A stretch of DNA of 64,000 nucleotides from PALSA-1006 sp963733265 (GCA_963733265.1 CAVTCF010000001.1:1674001-1738000); one strand, 5' to 3'; shown: positions 17,970-25,962, counted from the stretch's first letter. Notes: generated by a model from the sequence alone, not told the origin. Made by a program: numbers and translations.

Positions 17970-17973
17970 CGCC

Positions 17974-18891
17974 ATGCCAAATAGTAATCGTAATTCATTA
18001 GCTAATCGGGATGTTTTTCTCGGTGTCATTTTTGCGCTGCTTGCTGCTGTCGGCTTTTCTGCCAAAGCGATTCTGGTAAAACTGGCCTATCTCGATAGCG
18101 TGGATGCGATGACATTGCTGGCCTTGCGTATGGCGTTCTCAGTCCCATTTTTTATTGGCGTCGCACTCTGGGCGAGACAGCACCATGCCGTGCCGCTCAA
18201 TACGCATGACCGTTTGCTCGTACTTGGACTGGGCTTGATTGGCTACTACTGTTCCAGCTTTCTCGACTTTCTGGGTTTGGAATATATTTCTGCGGGATTA
18301 GAGCGTTTAATTCTGTTCTTGTATCCAACGATGACGGTAATCCTTTCCGCGCTTATTTACAAGCGTGCCATCGGCAGAAAAGTCATCGCGGCAATGGCAC
18401 TGAGCTATGCCGGCATTGCCCTGGTGTTCTTGCATGATGTGGGCACCAAAGAGGGGAGCATCGTACTGGGCGCCTCACTGGTCTTCGCCAGCACCTTGTC
18501 TTACTCGATCTATCTGGTGGGGGCAGGGCATGCCATCGCGCGTATTGGAACCATGCGTTTCACTGCTTATGCGATGGTAGTGGCAAGTGCGGCCAGCTTG
18601 CTTCAGTTTGCGGTGTTGCGTCCGCTGACAGCACTTGATTTGCCATTGCGCGTGTATGAGTTTTCTATCGCAATGGCGATCTTTTCCACTGTGCTGCCGG
18701 TATTCCTTTTGTCATTCGCTATTCGCCGCATCGGCTCAGGTAGCGCCTCGCTCATCGGCTCTATCGGGCCGGTGAGCACAATCTATATGGCGTATGTGTT
18801 TTTAAACGAACGAATCTCACTCTTGCAGATTGCGGGCTCGCTTTTGGTATTGGCGGGGGTGCTGATAATTAGCCTGAATAGCAAAAAATGA
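17974..18891 (+). CDS. EamA/DMT-superfamily transporter
   Basis: A 305-residue inner-membrane protein with about ten hydrophobic helices in two EamA repeats (about residues 12-145 and 160-302), the usual size for a drug/metabolite transporter. Helix 1 (DVFLGVIFALLAAVGFSAKAILVKLAY) and LGLEYISAGLERLILFLYPTMTVILSALIYK are typical of the RhaT/YdcZ-like EamA branch. The substrate is unknown; relatives export amino acids, metabolites or drugs. It stands alone behind its own promoter and a structured leader, which suggests that expression is regulated by the transported compound or a related signal. It ends just before a convergent hypothetical gene. Confidence 0.88.
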   Translation: MPNSNRNSLANRDVFLGVIFALLAAVGFSAKAILVKLAYLDSVDAMTLLALRMAFSVPFFIGVALWARQHHAVPLNTHDRLLVLGLGLIGYYCSSFLDFLGLEYISAGLERLILFLYPTMTVILSALIYKRAIGRKVIAAMALSYAGIALVFLHDVGTKEGSIVLGASLVFASTLSYSIYLVGAGHAIARIGTMRFTAYAMVVASAASLLQFAVLRPLTALDLPLRVYEFSIAMAIFSTVLPVFLLSFAIRRIGSGSASLIGSIGPVSTIYMAYVFLNERISLLQIAGSLLVLAGVLIISLNSKK

Positions 18892-18907
18892 GGAACTAAA
18901 ACCGGCA

Positions 18908-19291
18908 TTATTTTAAGGGGAAATCTTCATACAGATGCTTGCCAAAAGATTTCCAAACTTCTCCGGCATGAACCTCGCGATTTTCCCCGGCGGCATTTTC
19001 CATCGTTCTTAGCATTAAAGAAGCCAAAGCAAATATTTCTGCTTTGGTTTTTTGCACCCTGTCATGAGAGGCAAACGCAGCTTGCGCATGGGATGACTTG
19101 AAGGCTTTACACTCGACTGCCAGTTGCATCATCGAGACCTCGTTATGCCAATCCAATCCAAGCGCAATCATATGCCGCCTCAATTCGGTTTCAATATTGG
19201 AGACTTCATCGTAATGATTTTCGATCTGGCTCAATTTTATTCCCCATTTCAAAGTGGTGGGTTTGAATTGTAATTGAATTTCATATTTCAT
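18908..19291 (-). CDS. Hypothetical cytoplasmic protein
   Basis: I do not recognise this gene. The start MKYEIQLQFK at 19291 gives 127 residues with a beta-strand-like opening (YEIQLQFKPTTLKWGIKL) and then an alpha-helical remainder rich in Ala, Glu and His (IETELRRHMIALGLDWHNE, LMLRTMENAAGENREVHAGEVWKSFGKH). An upstream ATG at 19390 would add 33 Cys-rich residues that look like random reading. There is no signal peptide or membrane helix. It is convergent with the transporter and divergent from ettA. It may be a lineage-restricted gene. Confidence 0.45.
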   Translation of the reverse strand: MKYEIQLQFKPTTLKWGIKLSQIENHYDEVSNIETELRRHMIALGLDWHNEVSMMQLAVECKAFKSSHAQAAFASHDRVQKTKAEIFALASLMLRTMENAAGENREVHAGEVWKSFGKHLYEDFPLK

Positions 19292-19483
19292 TTGCAAGCA
19301 TTCGCAATTGGCAAACATCAAGCGGCAGCAAGTGAAGCCTTGTTTCTCCGTGTTCTCAACAGAGTGAATTGAGAACATGTTAAAATTCAATCAGAAGCTT
19401 GCATAAGCTATTCCGACTTATCCAGTCCGGAATGTGGAAACATTTTCTTTTCCTTCAAAATTTCGTCAATTAGGAGCTATACC

Positions 19484-21148
19484 GTGGCCCAGTATGTAAT
19501 GTCAATGCTTCGCGTGAGCAAGATCGTTCCCCCCAAGCGTCAAATCATCAAGGATATTTCCCTCAGCTTTTTCCCCGGCGCCAAGATCGGCCTGCTCGGT
19601 CTGAACGGTTCGGGTAAATCTACCGTGCTGCGCATCATGGCGGGCGTGGACAAAGAATACGACGGCGAAGTGCAACATCTGCCGAATATCCGCATCGGCT
19701 ATTTGGAGCAAGAGCCAAAGCTCGACCCCGCAGCGACTGTACGTCAGGAAGTAGAATCCGCCTTGGGCGAAGTGATGCAAGCGCAAAAAAAACTGGAAGA
19801 TGTTTATGCCGCCTACGCCGAAGAGAACGCCGACTTTGACGCACTCGCCGCCGAGCAAGCGCGTTTGGAAGCCATTATCGCGGCCTCCGGTTCGGATGCA
19901 TCGCATCAAATGGAAATCGCCGCCGATGCGCTTCGCTTGCCGGAATGGGATGCCGTGATCAAAAATCTTTCCGGTGGTGAAAAGCGCCGCGTGGCGCTGT
20001 GCAAGCTGCTGCTGGAAAAACCCGACATGCTGCTGCTGGATGAACCGACCAACCACTTGGATGCCGAATCGGTAGAATGGCTGGAGCAATTCCTGGTGCG
20101 CTTCCCCGGCACCGTGGTCGCCGTCACCCATGATCGCTACTTCCTCGACAACGCCGCCGAATGGATTTTGGAACTCGACCGCGGCCACGGCATTCCGTGG
20201 AAGGGCAACTACTCAAGCTGGCTGGAACAAAAGGGCGAGCGTTTGGCACAGGAGCAGAAACAACTCGACGCGCATTCCAAAGCGATGAAACAGGAGTTGG
20301 AATGGGTGCGCCAAAATCCGAAAGGACGTCAGGCCAAATCCAAAGCGCGTATCGCGCGTTTTGAAGAATTGAATTCGCAGGAACATCAGGCACGCAACGA
20401 GACACAGGAAATCTTCATCCCCGTCGGCGAACGGTTGGGTAACGAAGTCATCGAATTCGACGGCGTGAGCAAAGCCTACGGCGACCGCCTGCTGATCGAC
20501 AACCTCAGCTTCAAGATTCCGCCCGGTGCCATCGTCGGTATCATCGGCCCCAACGGCGCGGGTAAATCGACATTGTTCCGCATGATTACTGGCAAAGAAA
20601 CACCGGACAGCGGCACCGTGAAAATCGGCCAAACCGTCAAGATCGCGCACGTCGATCAGGCGCGCGATTCACTGGATAGCAGCAAGACCGTATTCGAAGC
20701 AATCTCCGGCGGCAACGATATTTTGACCGTAGGCAAATACGAAACCCCGGCGCGTGCCTACATCGGCCGCTTCAATTTCAAGGGCGCGGATCAGGCCAAG
20801 ATCGTCGGCCAACTCTCCGGCGGTGAACGCGGTCGCCTGCATCTGGCGCAAACCCTCATCTCCGGCGGCAACGTACTGCTACTCGATGAACCGTCCAATG
20901 ACCTCGATGTGGAAACCCTGCGCGCCCTCGAAGATGCCCTGCTCGAATTCGCCGGTTGCGTCGCCGTCATCTCCCATGATCGCTGGTTCCTCGACCGTAT
21001 CGCCACGCATATTTTGGCGTGCGAAGGCGATTCCAAGTGGACATTCTTCGATGGCAACTATCAGGAATACGAAGCGGAAAAGAAGAAACGCTTGGGTGAA
21101 GAAGGTGCGAAACCGAAGCGGATTCGGTATAAGCCGATTAGCCGGTAA
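19484..21148 (+). CDS. ettA: Energy-dependent translational throttle protein EttA (ABC-F)
   Basis: A 554-residue ABC-F ATPase, essentially the length of E. coli EttA (555). There are two ATP-binding cassettes: Walker A GLNGSGKST and GPNGAGKST, signature motifs LSGGEKRRVALCK and LSGGERGRLHLAQ, and Walker B LLLDEPTNHLD and LLLDEPSNDLD. The arm subdomain near residues 95-140 and the P-site tRNA interaction linker rich in Lys/Arg/Glu (about 240-310) identify EttA rather than Uup. It acts at the ribosomal E site to gate the first peptide bonds according to ADP/ATP ratio. The start is GTG after TAGGAG. Confidence 0.95.
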   Translation: MAQYVMSMLRVSKIVPPKRQIIKDISLSFFPGAKIGLLGLNGSGKSTVLRIMAGVDKEYDGEVQHLPNIRIGYLEQEPKLDPAATVRQEVESALGEVMQAQKKLEDVYAAYAEENADFDALAAEQARLEAIIAASGSDASHQMEIAADALRLPEWDAVIKNLSGGEKRRVALCKLLLEKPDMLLLDEPTNHLDAESVEWLEQFLVRFPGTVVAVTHDRYFLDNAAEWILELDRGHGIPWKGNYSSWLEQKGERLAQEQKQLDAHSKAMKQELEWVRQNPKGRQAKSKARIARFEELNSQEHQARNETQEIFIPVGERLGNEVIEFDGVSKAYGDRLLIDNLSFKIPPGAIVGIIGPNGAGKSTLFRMITGKETPDSGTVKIGQTVKIAHVDQARDSLDSSKTVFEAISGGNDILTVGKYETPARAYIGRFNFKGADQAKIVGQLSGGERGRLHLAQTLISGGNVLLLDEPSNDLDVETLRALEDALLEFAGCVAVISHDRWFLDRIATHILACEGDSKWTFFDGNYQEYEAEKKKRLGEEGAKPKRIRYKPISR

Positions 21149-21199
21149 ATACGAAAACGTGTAAGCCAAATGGAATGCTAACTTTATGGAGGGATCAAA

Positions 21200-21742
21200 A
21201 TGACAGCTCATTATCTTGGCGATCTCATTCCAAACCTTGAGCGCATACTTGGCGTACCGCATGGCTTCTTCGAATCTCTTGATCGTGATGATGAAACGGA
21301 CTGGGCTTTTGTTATAAAACTTCATGCACTAGTTGAGGCAGCAATTTCGCATCTCCTAGCCGAATCATTGAATAGACCTAAACTCCAAGACATCTTTTCG
21401 CGCTTGGAAATGAGCAACAAGACCACAGGGAAAGCTGCATTTGTCAAAGCCCTTGATCTAATGGGAGAATCCGAACTTCGCTTTATTAGTTCGTTATCCG
21501 AACTTCGCAACAAGTTGGTTCATGATGTACGCAACGTCAACTTTGATCTTGCAGCACATGTTCATGAAATGAATCAAAAGGAACAGGATGCATTCCTAAA
21601 GAAATTTAATCTTTTGTCTACTGAAGTAACCGAAGATGTTCGTAATCTCTTTCGTGTTGACCCAAGGCAGGCTCTTTGGTATGCGGGAATGTCCTTTTTG
21701 GGTATTGTGTATCTCAAGTTACGGCCCAGTGCAATTCACTGA
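21200..21742 (+). CDS. HEPN-like helical protein of unknown function
   Basis: A 180-residue all-helical protein with no close named relative that I recognise. The centre reads LSELRNKLVHDV, where Arg103 and His108 form an R-x4-H pattern typical of HEPN domains, many of which are RNases or toxin/defence proteins; the preceding helix (VIKLHALVEAAISHLLAE) also fits, like DUF4145/MAE-type proteins. GGAGGG lies seven bases before the ATG. No minimal nucleotidyltransferase antitoxin gene is adjacent. The base composition is more AT-rich than ettA, suggesting accessory origin. Function as an RNase is inference only. Confidence 0.5.
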   Translation: MTAHYLGDLIPNLERILGVPHGFFESLDRDDETDWAFVIKLHALVEAAISHLLAESLNRPKLQDIFSRLEMSNKTTGKAAFVKALDLMGESELRFISSLSELRNKLVHDVRNVNFDLAAHVHEMNQKEQDAFLKKFNLLSTEVTEDVRNLFRVDPRQALWYAGMSFLGIVYLKLRPSAIH

Positions 21743-21811
21743 ATGTCACGCTACATATTTTCAGCAGTGCTGAGTTAATTAGGCATTGCCTTCAACTTGG
21801 AAAGGTTAGTT

Positions 21812-22642
21812 ATGAGTAAATCAATATTTCTATTTGGCACAGTTAGCTTTCTAATATCCATTCTCACTTTTCCGGTGCTGGCGGATGTAGTGCCATCATC
21901 GGATGTGATAGTTTCAGGAGACATTATCACCGCCAAACATCGCTATACGATGGGAGACAACGATACCAAATCCGATGCAATTGCAATTTGCTTTCTTGAA
22001 GCTAAACGTAAAGCAATCGAATATGCAGGTATATATGTGGAGAGTACGGTCCGTATTTCTCAAACAGATAAGTCGCATATAGCAAGTAGTGACATCAAAA
22101 CAATAGCTGCAGCATTAGTGGCCGCAGAGATGGTTTCTAGCAACACAGTAATTGACAATGGAAAGTTGTACGTAGATTGTGTAGTGAATGCAAAAGTGGA
22201 CAGAACAACTCTTAAAAAGGACATTGAAAAAATTACTGCTGACCCAGCAATGCAAAAGCAGGTTGAAGATCAACAAGTAAGACTGAAGAGTCTTGAGAAT
22301 GAGGTGATAAGACTTCAGGCGCAATTACAAACAGCACCACGTCAAGATGCAATAGCACTTCGACAAGATAGAACAGCAGTTTTTAAAGAAATTGATTCCT
22401 TGCAACAAAAGAAATTTGAAATCATTTCTTTTAATGAACGAAAAGGCGAAGAGGCGAAGACATTAATTGATAAAGGCATGACTGGTTCTGAAGTGGTTAC
22501 ATTGCTTGGAGAGCCTAGAGCGATACTTTGCAATGTTGGATCAATTTGCGGACTTAATTATGGAAAATATTGGGTGATTAAGGAAGGAGACTTTGTTTAT
22601 TGTGTGTCAAAAACTAGCGATAAGAGAGGTTGCTTCAAATGA
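21812..22642 (+). CDS. Exported coiled-coil protein with SmpA/OmlA-like C-terminus
   Basis: About 276 residues. ATG 21812 is chosen over an in-frame TTG at 21797 because GGAAAGG lies at 21799-21805. A signal peptide ends near VLADVV. Residues ~30-130 resemble LPP20-like domains (AKRKAIEYAGIYVESTV). Then comes a coiled coil (about 145-205, VRLKSLENEVIRLQAQLQ). The tail has IDKGMTGSEVVTLLGEP, the pattern of SmpA/OmlA (BamE-like) domains. Three or four cysteines near the end may form disulfides. The protein is AT-rich compared with its neighbours. Its function is unknown; an envelope role is likely. Confidence 0.5.
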   Translation: MSKSIFLFGTVSFLISILTFPVLADVVPSSDVIVSGDIITAKHRYTMGDNDTKSDAIAICFLEAKRKAIEYAGIYVESTVRISQTDKSHIASSDIKTIAAALVAAEMVSSNTVIDNGKLYVDCVVNAKVDRTTLKKDIEKITADPAMQKQVEDQQVRLKSLENEVIRLQAQLQTAPRQDAIALRQDRTAVFKEIDSLQQKKFEIISFNERKGEEAKTLIDKGMTGSEVVTLLGEPRAILCNVGSICGLNYGKYWVIKEGDFVYCVSKTSDKRGCFK

Positions 22643-22651
22643 TTAGCCCGC

Positions 22652-22736
22652 GTAGGGCGCAATAACCAGCGGGCATTGCGCCGCATTAGAACATCTAAAC
22701 ATCCGGTGCAATGCGCTTCGCTTATTGACACCCTAC
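22652..22736. repeat. Imperfect palindromic intergenic repeat (GTAGGG ends, family C)
   Basis: It starts GTAGGGCGCAATAA and ends TTATTGACACCCTAC; the inner parts CATTGCGCCG and CGGTGCAATG also pair. The whole 85-bp unit could fold into one long hairpin. Similar GTAGGGTGCAATAAGC-type palindromes are common between genes in proteobacteria. It fills most of the gap between the exported protein and the KTSC gene. Confidence 0.6.
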
Positions 22737-22779
22737 AGAATTAAAGGCCACAAGTTCAAAATAGTTTCAGGACGCCACC

Positions 22780-23046
22780 ATGGAAATGAAAAAAATCAAT
22801 TCGGGCAAGTTGCGCGCCATTGGCTACGATGCGCGCGCCCGCACGCTGCAAGTCCAGCTCGACGACGGTAGCACCTTGCAGTACAGCGGCGTGGGCGAGG
22901 ACATCTGGCGCCGTCTCAGCAGCTCGGGCGCGGCATGGAGCTTCTATCGCGACAACATAGAGGAAGAATTCACCGCCAAGCGCGTTTCCGGTAGTGCCCC
23001 CGCAGGCAAGAATCCGCTCGATGATTTATTCCAGAAGCCGCAATAG
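22780..23046 (+). CDS. KTSC domain protein
   Basis: An 88-residue protein, nearly all of it one KTSC domain: Ser8 in KINSGKLRAIGYDARARTL, then LQVQLDDGSTLQYSGVGEDIW and the FYRDNIEEEF helix that replaces the usual F-x3-I segment. The domain is named after lysyl-tRNA synthetase C-terminal fusions and is thought to bind nucleic acid; no activity is established. A weak AGGA lies upstream, and ATG 22786 is an alternative start. It is monocistronic, between two intergenic repeats and a toxin-antitoxin pair. Confidence 0.75.
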   Translation: MEMKKINSGKLRAIGYDARARTLQVQLDDGSTLQYSGVGEDIWRRLSSSGAAWSFYRDNIEEEFTAKRVSGSAPAGKNPLDDLFQKPQ

Positions 23047-23166
23047 TCCGACCACATAGTTTGTTCCAAACCGGCCTGATCAAAGGCAGACGGCATAACT
23101 AGTTGGCTAACTTGGCCAAGTGGTGTAAGCTGTTCATTCTGTAGTCACTTCTTTCAGGAGTTAACC

Positions 23167-23412
23167 ATGCAATGCAATATGCTCGAAGCAAAGAACCAAC
23201 TCTCCAAACTGGTGCAAGCTGCGCTGGCGGGTGAGGATGTGGTGATCGCCAACAAGGGGGTTCCGGTTGTGCGTTTGGTCAAGATCGGCGCAAAGGATTT
23301 CGCGCGCAAGCCGGGGGCTTGGTCGGGGTTGCCGAAAGCTAAAGAGGATTGGGATTCTGCCTCTACGAATGCCGCCATTGCAGATACGCTCATTCAAGAT
23401 AAATTGCTGTGA
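23167..23412 (+). CDS. Phd/YefM-type antitoxin
   Basis: An 81-residue antitoxin. The N-terminal Phd/YefM fold is clear: NMLEAKNQLSKLVQAALAGEDVVIANKGVPVVRLVKI is the usual motif in which KNQLSKL is the DNA-binding helix and VVRLV a strand of the dimer. The acidic/Trp-containing tail (about 45-81) would wrap the toxin. AGGAG lies upstream of the ATG. The toxin gene starts inside its stop codon (GTGA), so production is coupled. It should bind and silence the PIN toxin and repress its own promoter. Confidence 0.88.
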   Translation: MQCNMLEAKNQLSKLVQAALAGEDVVIANKGVPVVRLVKIGAKDFARKPGAWSGLPKAKEDWDSASTNAAIADTLIQDKLL

Positions 23413-23789
23413 AGCGCTATCTGCTCGATACCCACTTGCTCTATTGGTGGATGACGGGAGACGCGCGCTTGGGCAAGGCGACACAACGCATCATCGCCAA
23501 ATCTGAAATCATCGTGAGTACTGCTAGTTTGTGGGAGATGGTGCTAAAAAATGCCAAAGGTAAATTGCCTTTGCCCGATGGTTCGATAACTGAACAATTG
23601 GAAGCGCAAGGCTTCGTGATACTGTCGATCTTGCCCCGCCATATCGAAGCCGCACGTGGTTTGACTTGCATACACGCCGATCCATTTGACCGATTGCTCA
23701 TTGCGCAAGCACACGATGAAAGACTGACGCTGTTGACCCGCGATGCGGCGATTTTGGCGCTTGGATTGGATGATGTAGTGGAAGGGTAG
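23409..23789 (+). CDS. PIN-domain toxin (VapC-like ribonuclease)
   Basis: A 126-residue PIN domain with the full acidic set: Asp7 in YLLDTHLLYWW, Glu43 in SLWEMVLK, Asp94 in HADPFDRLLIAQA and Asp112 in LLTRDAAI. These hold Mg2+ for RNA cleavage. The family (type II toxins paired with Phd/YefM antitoxins) usually cuts tRNA or rRNA and stops growth when the antitoxin is lost. Start is GTG overlapping the antitoxin stop by four bases. All catalytic residues are present, so the pair looks active. The RNA target cannot be predicted. Confidence 0.9.
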   Translation: MKRYLLDTHLLYWWMTGDARLGKATQRIIAKSEIIVSTASLWEMVLKNAKGKLPLPDGSITEQLEAQGFVILSILPRHIEAARGLTCIHADPFDRLLIAQAHDERLTLLTRDAAILALGLDDVVEG

Positions 23790-23863
23790 ATGTGAGATGG
23801 CGATGAGCGTATTAATCATGCTACAGTTCTGCCGGCTTCAACCATACGTCAGGAGTACAAACG

Positions 23864-24142
23864 ATGAATAATATTTCTGATGCCTCAGGCAATAAACGCA
23901 ACATATGGATACGCGGCTTGTTTATGCTGTTGATGGCCTTCGCGTTCCACGTATGCGGAACAATACTTGGTATCATTACCGTCATCCAGTTTGTGATAAT
24001 GCTGTTGAACGATACACCCAATGGCCGACTTGTTTCATTTGGGAGCACCCTGGGAATGTACTTGCGGCAAATCGTTAATTTCCTGATTTTCGCAACGGAA
24101 GAAATTCCATTTCCTTTCAGCGAGTGGCCTGAGGCCGAGTAA
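23864..24142 (+). CDS. DUF4389 small membrane protein
   Basis: A 92-residue protein with two adjacent membrane helices (about residues 14-50, ending FVIMLLNDTPNGRL) and a C-terminal amphipathic helix YLRQIVNFLIFATEEIPFPFSEWP, the pattern that defines DUF4389. The function is unknown. CAGGAG precedes the ATG. It sits between the toxin-antitoxin pair and a ferritin-like gene, all on the plus strand but with independent spacing. Confidence 0.75.
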   Translation: MNNISDASGNKRNIWIRGLFMLLMAFAFHVCGTILGIITVIQFVIMLLNDTPNGRLVSFGSTLGMYLRQIVNFLIFATEEIPFPFSEWPEAE

Positions 24143-24186
24143 TCAATAGAGTCATTTCCGTAGCAATCATTCGATCCGGTTAAACG

Positions 24187-25005
24187 ATGGCGCCCGAGTC
24201 AACACAATCCACCGAATTAAGACAAGCCGCATTGTATTGGCTGGTTGAGAACGATGCTGTGCGAAAAACCGCAGGTGTACGCTGCTTGGCGCAGGTGTGG
24301 GCAGCGGGAGAGCTAGGGCTGGATGTCGAGGCAGTATTGAGCACCACGCTGGTTACCCCCGGCCATCCTGCCAAGCCTGAATTGGTGTCGCCGTTGTTAG
24401 TAAAACGCCGCGCAATGAATACGCCGGAAGGGCGCGCCGCGATGATTCATGCGCTGGTGCATATCGAATTCAACGCGATCAATCTGGCGCTGGATGCGTT
24501 GTGGCGCTTTGCCGATATGCCGCGCGCTTACTACGCCGATTGGCTGCAAGTGGCCGATGAGGAGGCGTTGCACTTCACGTTGCTGGCAGATCATTTGAAA
24601 ACTCATGGTTACGCTTACGGCGACTTCACAGCGCATAACGGGTTATGGGACATGGCGGTGAATACACAGCATGATGTGCTGGCGCGCATGGCCTTGTTAC
24701 CACGCACGATGGAGGCGCGCGGGCTGGATGTGGTGCCTGGCATGCGCGCCAAGCTGATTCAGGCGGGCGATATCGCGGTTGGGCCGATTTTGGATATCGT
24801 GATGCGCGACGAGATCGGCCATGTTGCTATCGGCAATCGCTGGTTCATTTATTTGTGTGAACAGCGCGGACTGGAGCCGGAGGCTACTTATGCCGAACTG
24901 GTTGCAGAACATAATGGTGTGCTTCATCGCGGCCCGTTTAATCTGGAGGCGCGACGTGCGGCTGGTTTTAGTGAACAGGAATTAGTTAAGCTGGGTATGA
25001 GTTAA
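24187..25005 (+). CDS. Ferritin-like domain protein, DUF455 family
   Basis: A 272-residue four-helix protein. The metal-binding pattern of the ferritin-like superfamily is visible: HALVHIEFNAINLALDA (E-x2-H context), YYADWLQVADEEALHFTLLADHL (Glu with E-x2-H) and DIVMRDEIGHVAIGNRWF (E-x2-H). These fit a di-iron site. DUF455 proteins, including MiaE-like hydroxylases and rhamnosyltransferase-associated proteins, are poorly characterised. The gene is close to the 3'-5' exonuclease gene (16 bases apart) and probably co-transcribed with it. I assign the fold with confidence but not the reaction. Confidence 0.82.
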   Translation: MAPESTQSTELRQAALYWLVENDAVRKTAGVRCLAQVWAAGELGLDVEAVLSTTLVTPGHPAKPELVSPLLVKRRAMNTPEGRAAMIHALVHIEFNAINLALDALWRFADMPRAYYADWLQVADEEALHFTLLADHLKTHGYAYGDFTAHNGLWDMAVNTQHDVLARMALLPRTMEARGLDVVPGMRAKLIQAGDIAVGPILDIVMRDEIGHVAIGNRWFIYLCEQRGLEPEATYAELVAEHNGVLHRGPFNLEARRAAGFSEQELVKLGMS

Positions 25006-25021
25006 TGGATTTGGAATTGAT

Positions 25022-25663
25022 ATGAAAAAAGCTGCCCCGAGCAAGGAAGAAATTGCGCTGATGGAGCCGTTTGTCGGTCTCACGCTGGAACACATCTATG
25101 TTCCATGCAGCGAGGAAGAATTTGCTTCTGCTACTGCCGAGATCAAAGCGGCTGGACTTGTCGGCTTCGATACCGAATCCAAGCCGACGTTTGCAGTCGG
25201 TGAAGTGAGTGAAGGGCCGCACCTCGCGCAGTTTGCGTTGCCCGACAAGGCTTACCTGTTTCAAGTGAATCACGCGGAAGGCCTACCATTTCTGATCGAG
25301 CTACTGCAATCGGAACAGGTGCTCAAAGTGGGCTTCGACCTTAAATCGGATAACGCACACGTGCTTGTCAATCTGGGTATCCGTCTGGGCGGGGTGGTCG
25401 ATCTCAATACGATATTCAGCATGGACGGTTACGGCAAACATCTCGGCGTGCGCACGGCGGTGGGCTTGGTGTTTAATCAGCGTTTTGCCAAGTCGAAGAA
25501 AGTTACTACCTCCAACTGGTCGCAGCCTGAACTCACGTCGCAGCAATTACTCTATGCGGCAAACGATGCTTATGCGGCGCTTAAAGTACTGGAAGCGCTT
25601 AATCTGCCACGCGAAGAGTTGCCTATTATGGGGGCAACTCCGATGGAAGACATTGAGGGTTAA
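25022..25663 (+). CDS. 3'-5' exonuclease (RNase D/DEDDy type)
   Basis: A 213-residue exonuclease. The DEDD motifs are present: GFDTESKPTF (Exo I, Asp and Glu), KVGFDLKSDNAHV (Exo II, Asp), and LLYAANDAYAALKVLEAL (Exo III, Tyr/Asp). This is the RNase D/WRN-exo fold without an HRDC domain, so a stand-alone 3'-5' nuclease acting on RNA or single-stranded DNA. It is close behind the DUF455 gene. The protein is shorter than RNase D, as is usual for this branch. Substrate preference is not evident. Confidence 0.85.
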   Translation: MKKAAPSKEEIALMEPFVGLTLEHIYVPCSEEEFASATAEIKAAGLVGFDTESKPTFAVGEVSEGPHLAQFALPDKAYLFQVNHAEGLPFLIELLQSEQVLKVGFDLKSDNAHVLVNLGIRLGGVVDLNTIFSMDGYGKHLGVRTAVGLVFNQRFAKSKKVTTSNWSQPELTSQQLLYAANDAYAALKVLEALNLPREELPIMGATPMEDIEG

Positions 25664-25713
25664 TCGCAACTCTTTGGTGAGTCATAAAAGCAATAGTTCA
25701 TTAGAACCGATTA

Positions 25714-25813
25714 TCCCCTCCCCTTTTAAGGGGGAGGGCTAGGGTGGGGGTAGAAACGTGCGCATACCACCACTTTTACCCCCATCCTAACCTTCCCCCT
25801 TAATGGGGAAGGG
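25714..25813. repeat. Intergenic palindromic repeat, copy 2 (family A)
   Basis: Hairpin 1 is CCCCTCCCCTT/AAGGGGGAGGG and hairpin 2 is CCTTCCCC/GGGGAAGG. Between them CTAGGGTGGGGGTA and TACCCCCATCCTAA pair over a distance, so the element can form a three-stem cruciform. It shares order and sequence with the copy at 651-733. It lies between two convergent genes. Confidence 0.7.
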
Positions 25814-25824
25814 ACTGCAGTTTC

Positions 25825-25952
25825 GTAGGATGGGTGGCAACAAAGTCAGGCAATCTGCTATCGAGCAAGCTTGATGCAGAGTTGACACAGCACGCGATAC
25901 CCATCAATTCTCGGGACCAGCGATGGGTATCACTGCGTTCCTCCCATCCTAC
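25825..25952. repeat. MITE-like palindrome with GTAGGATGGG terminal inverted repeats (family B)
   Basis: Ends are GTAGGATGGG (25825-25834) and CCCATCCTAC (25943-25952), a perfect 10-bp inverted pair 128 bp apart. Inside, GATACCCATC (25896-25905) and GATGGGTATC (25922-25931) form a second perfect pair. It follows directly on the family A element and ends 11 bases before the yheS stop. No coding potential. Confidence 0.65.
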
Positions 25953-25962
25953 ATAAATTTGA

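Noticed and set aside
19502..20188. 228-codon minus-strand frame opposite ettA
   Set aside because: Antisense shadow of a strongly conserved ABC-F gene; composition rich in Phe/Gln/His without domain similarity.
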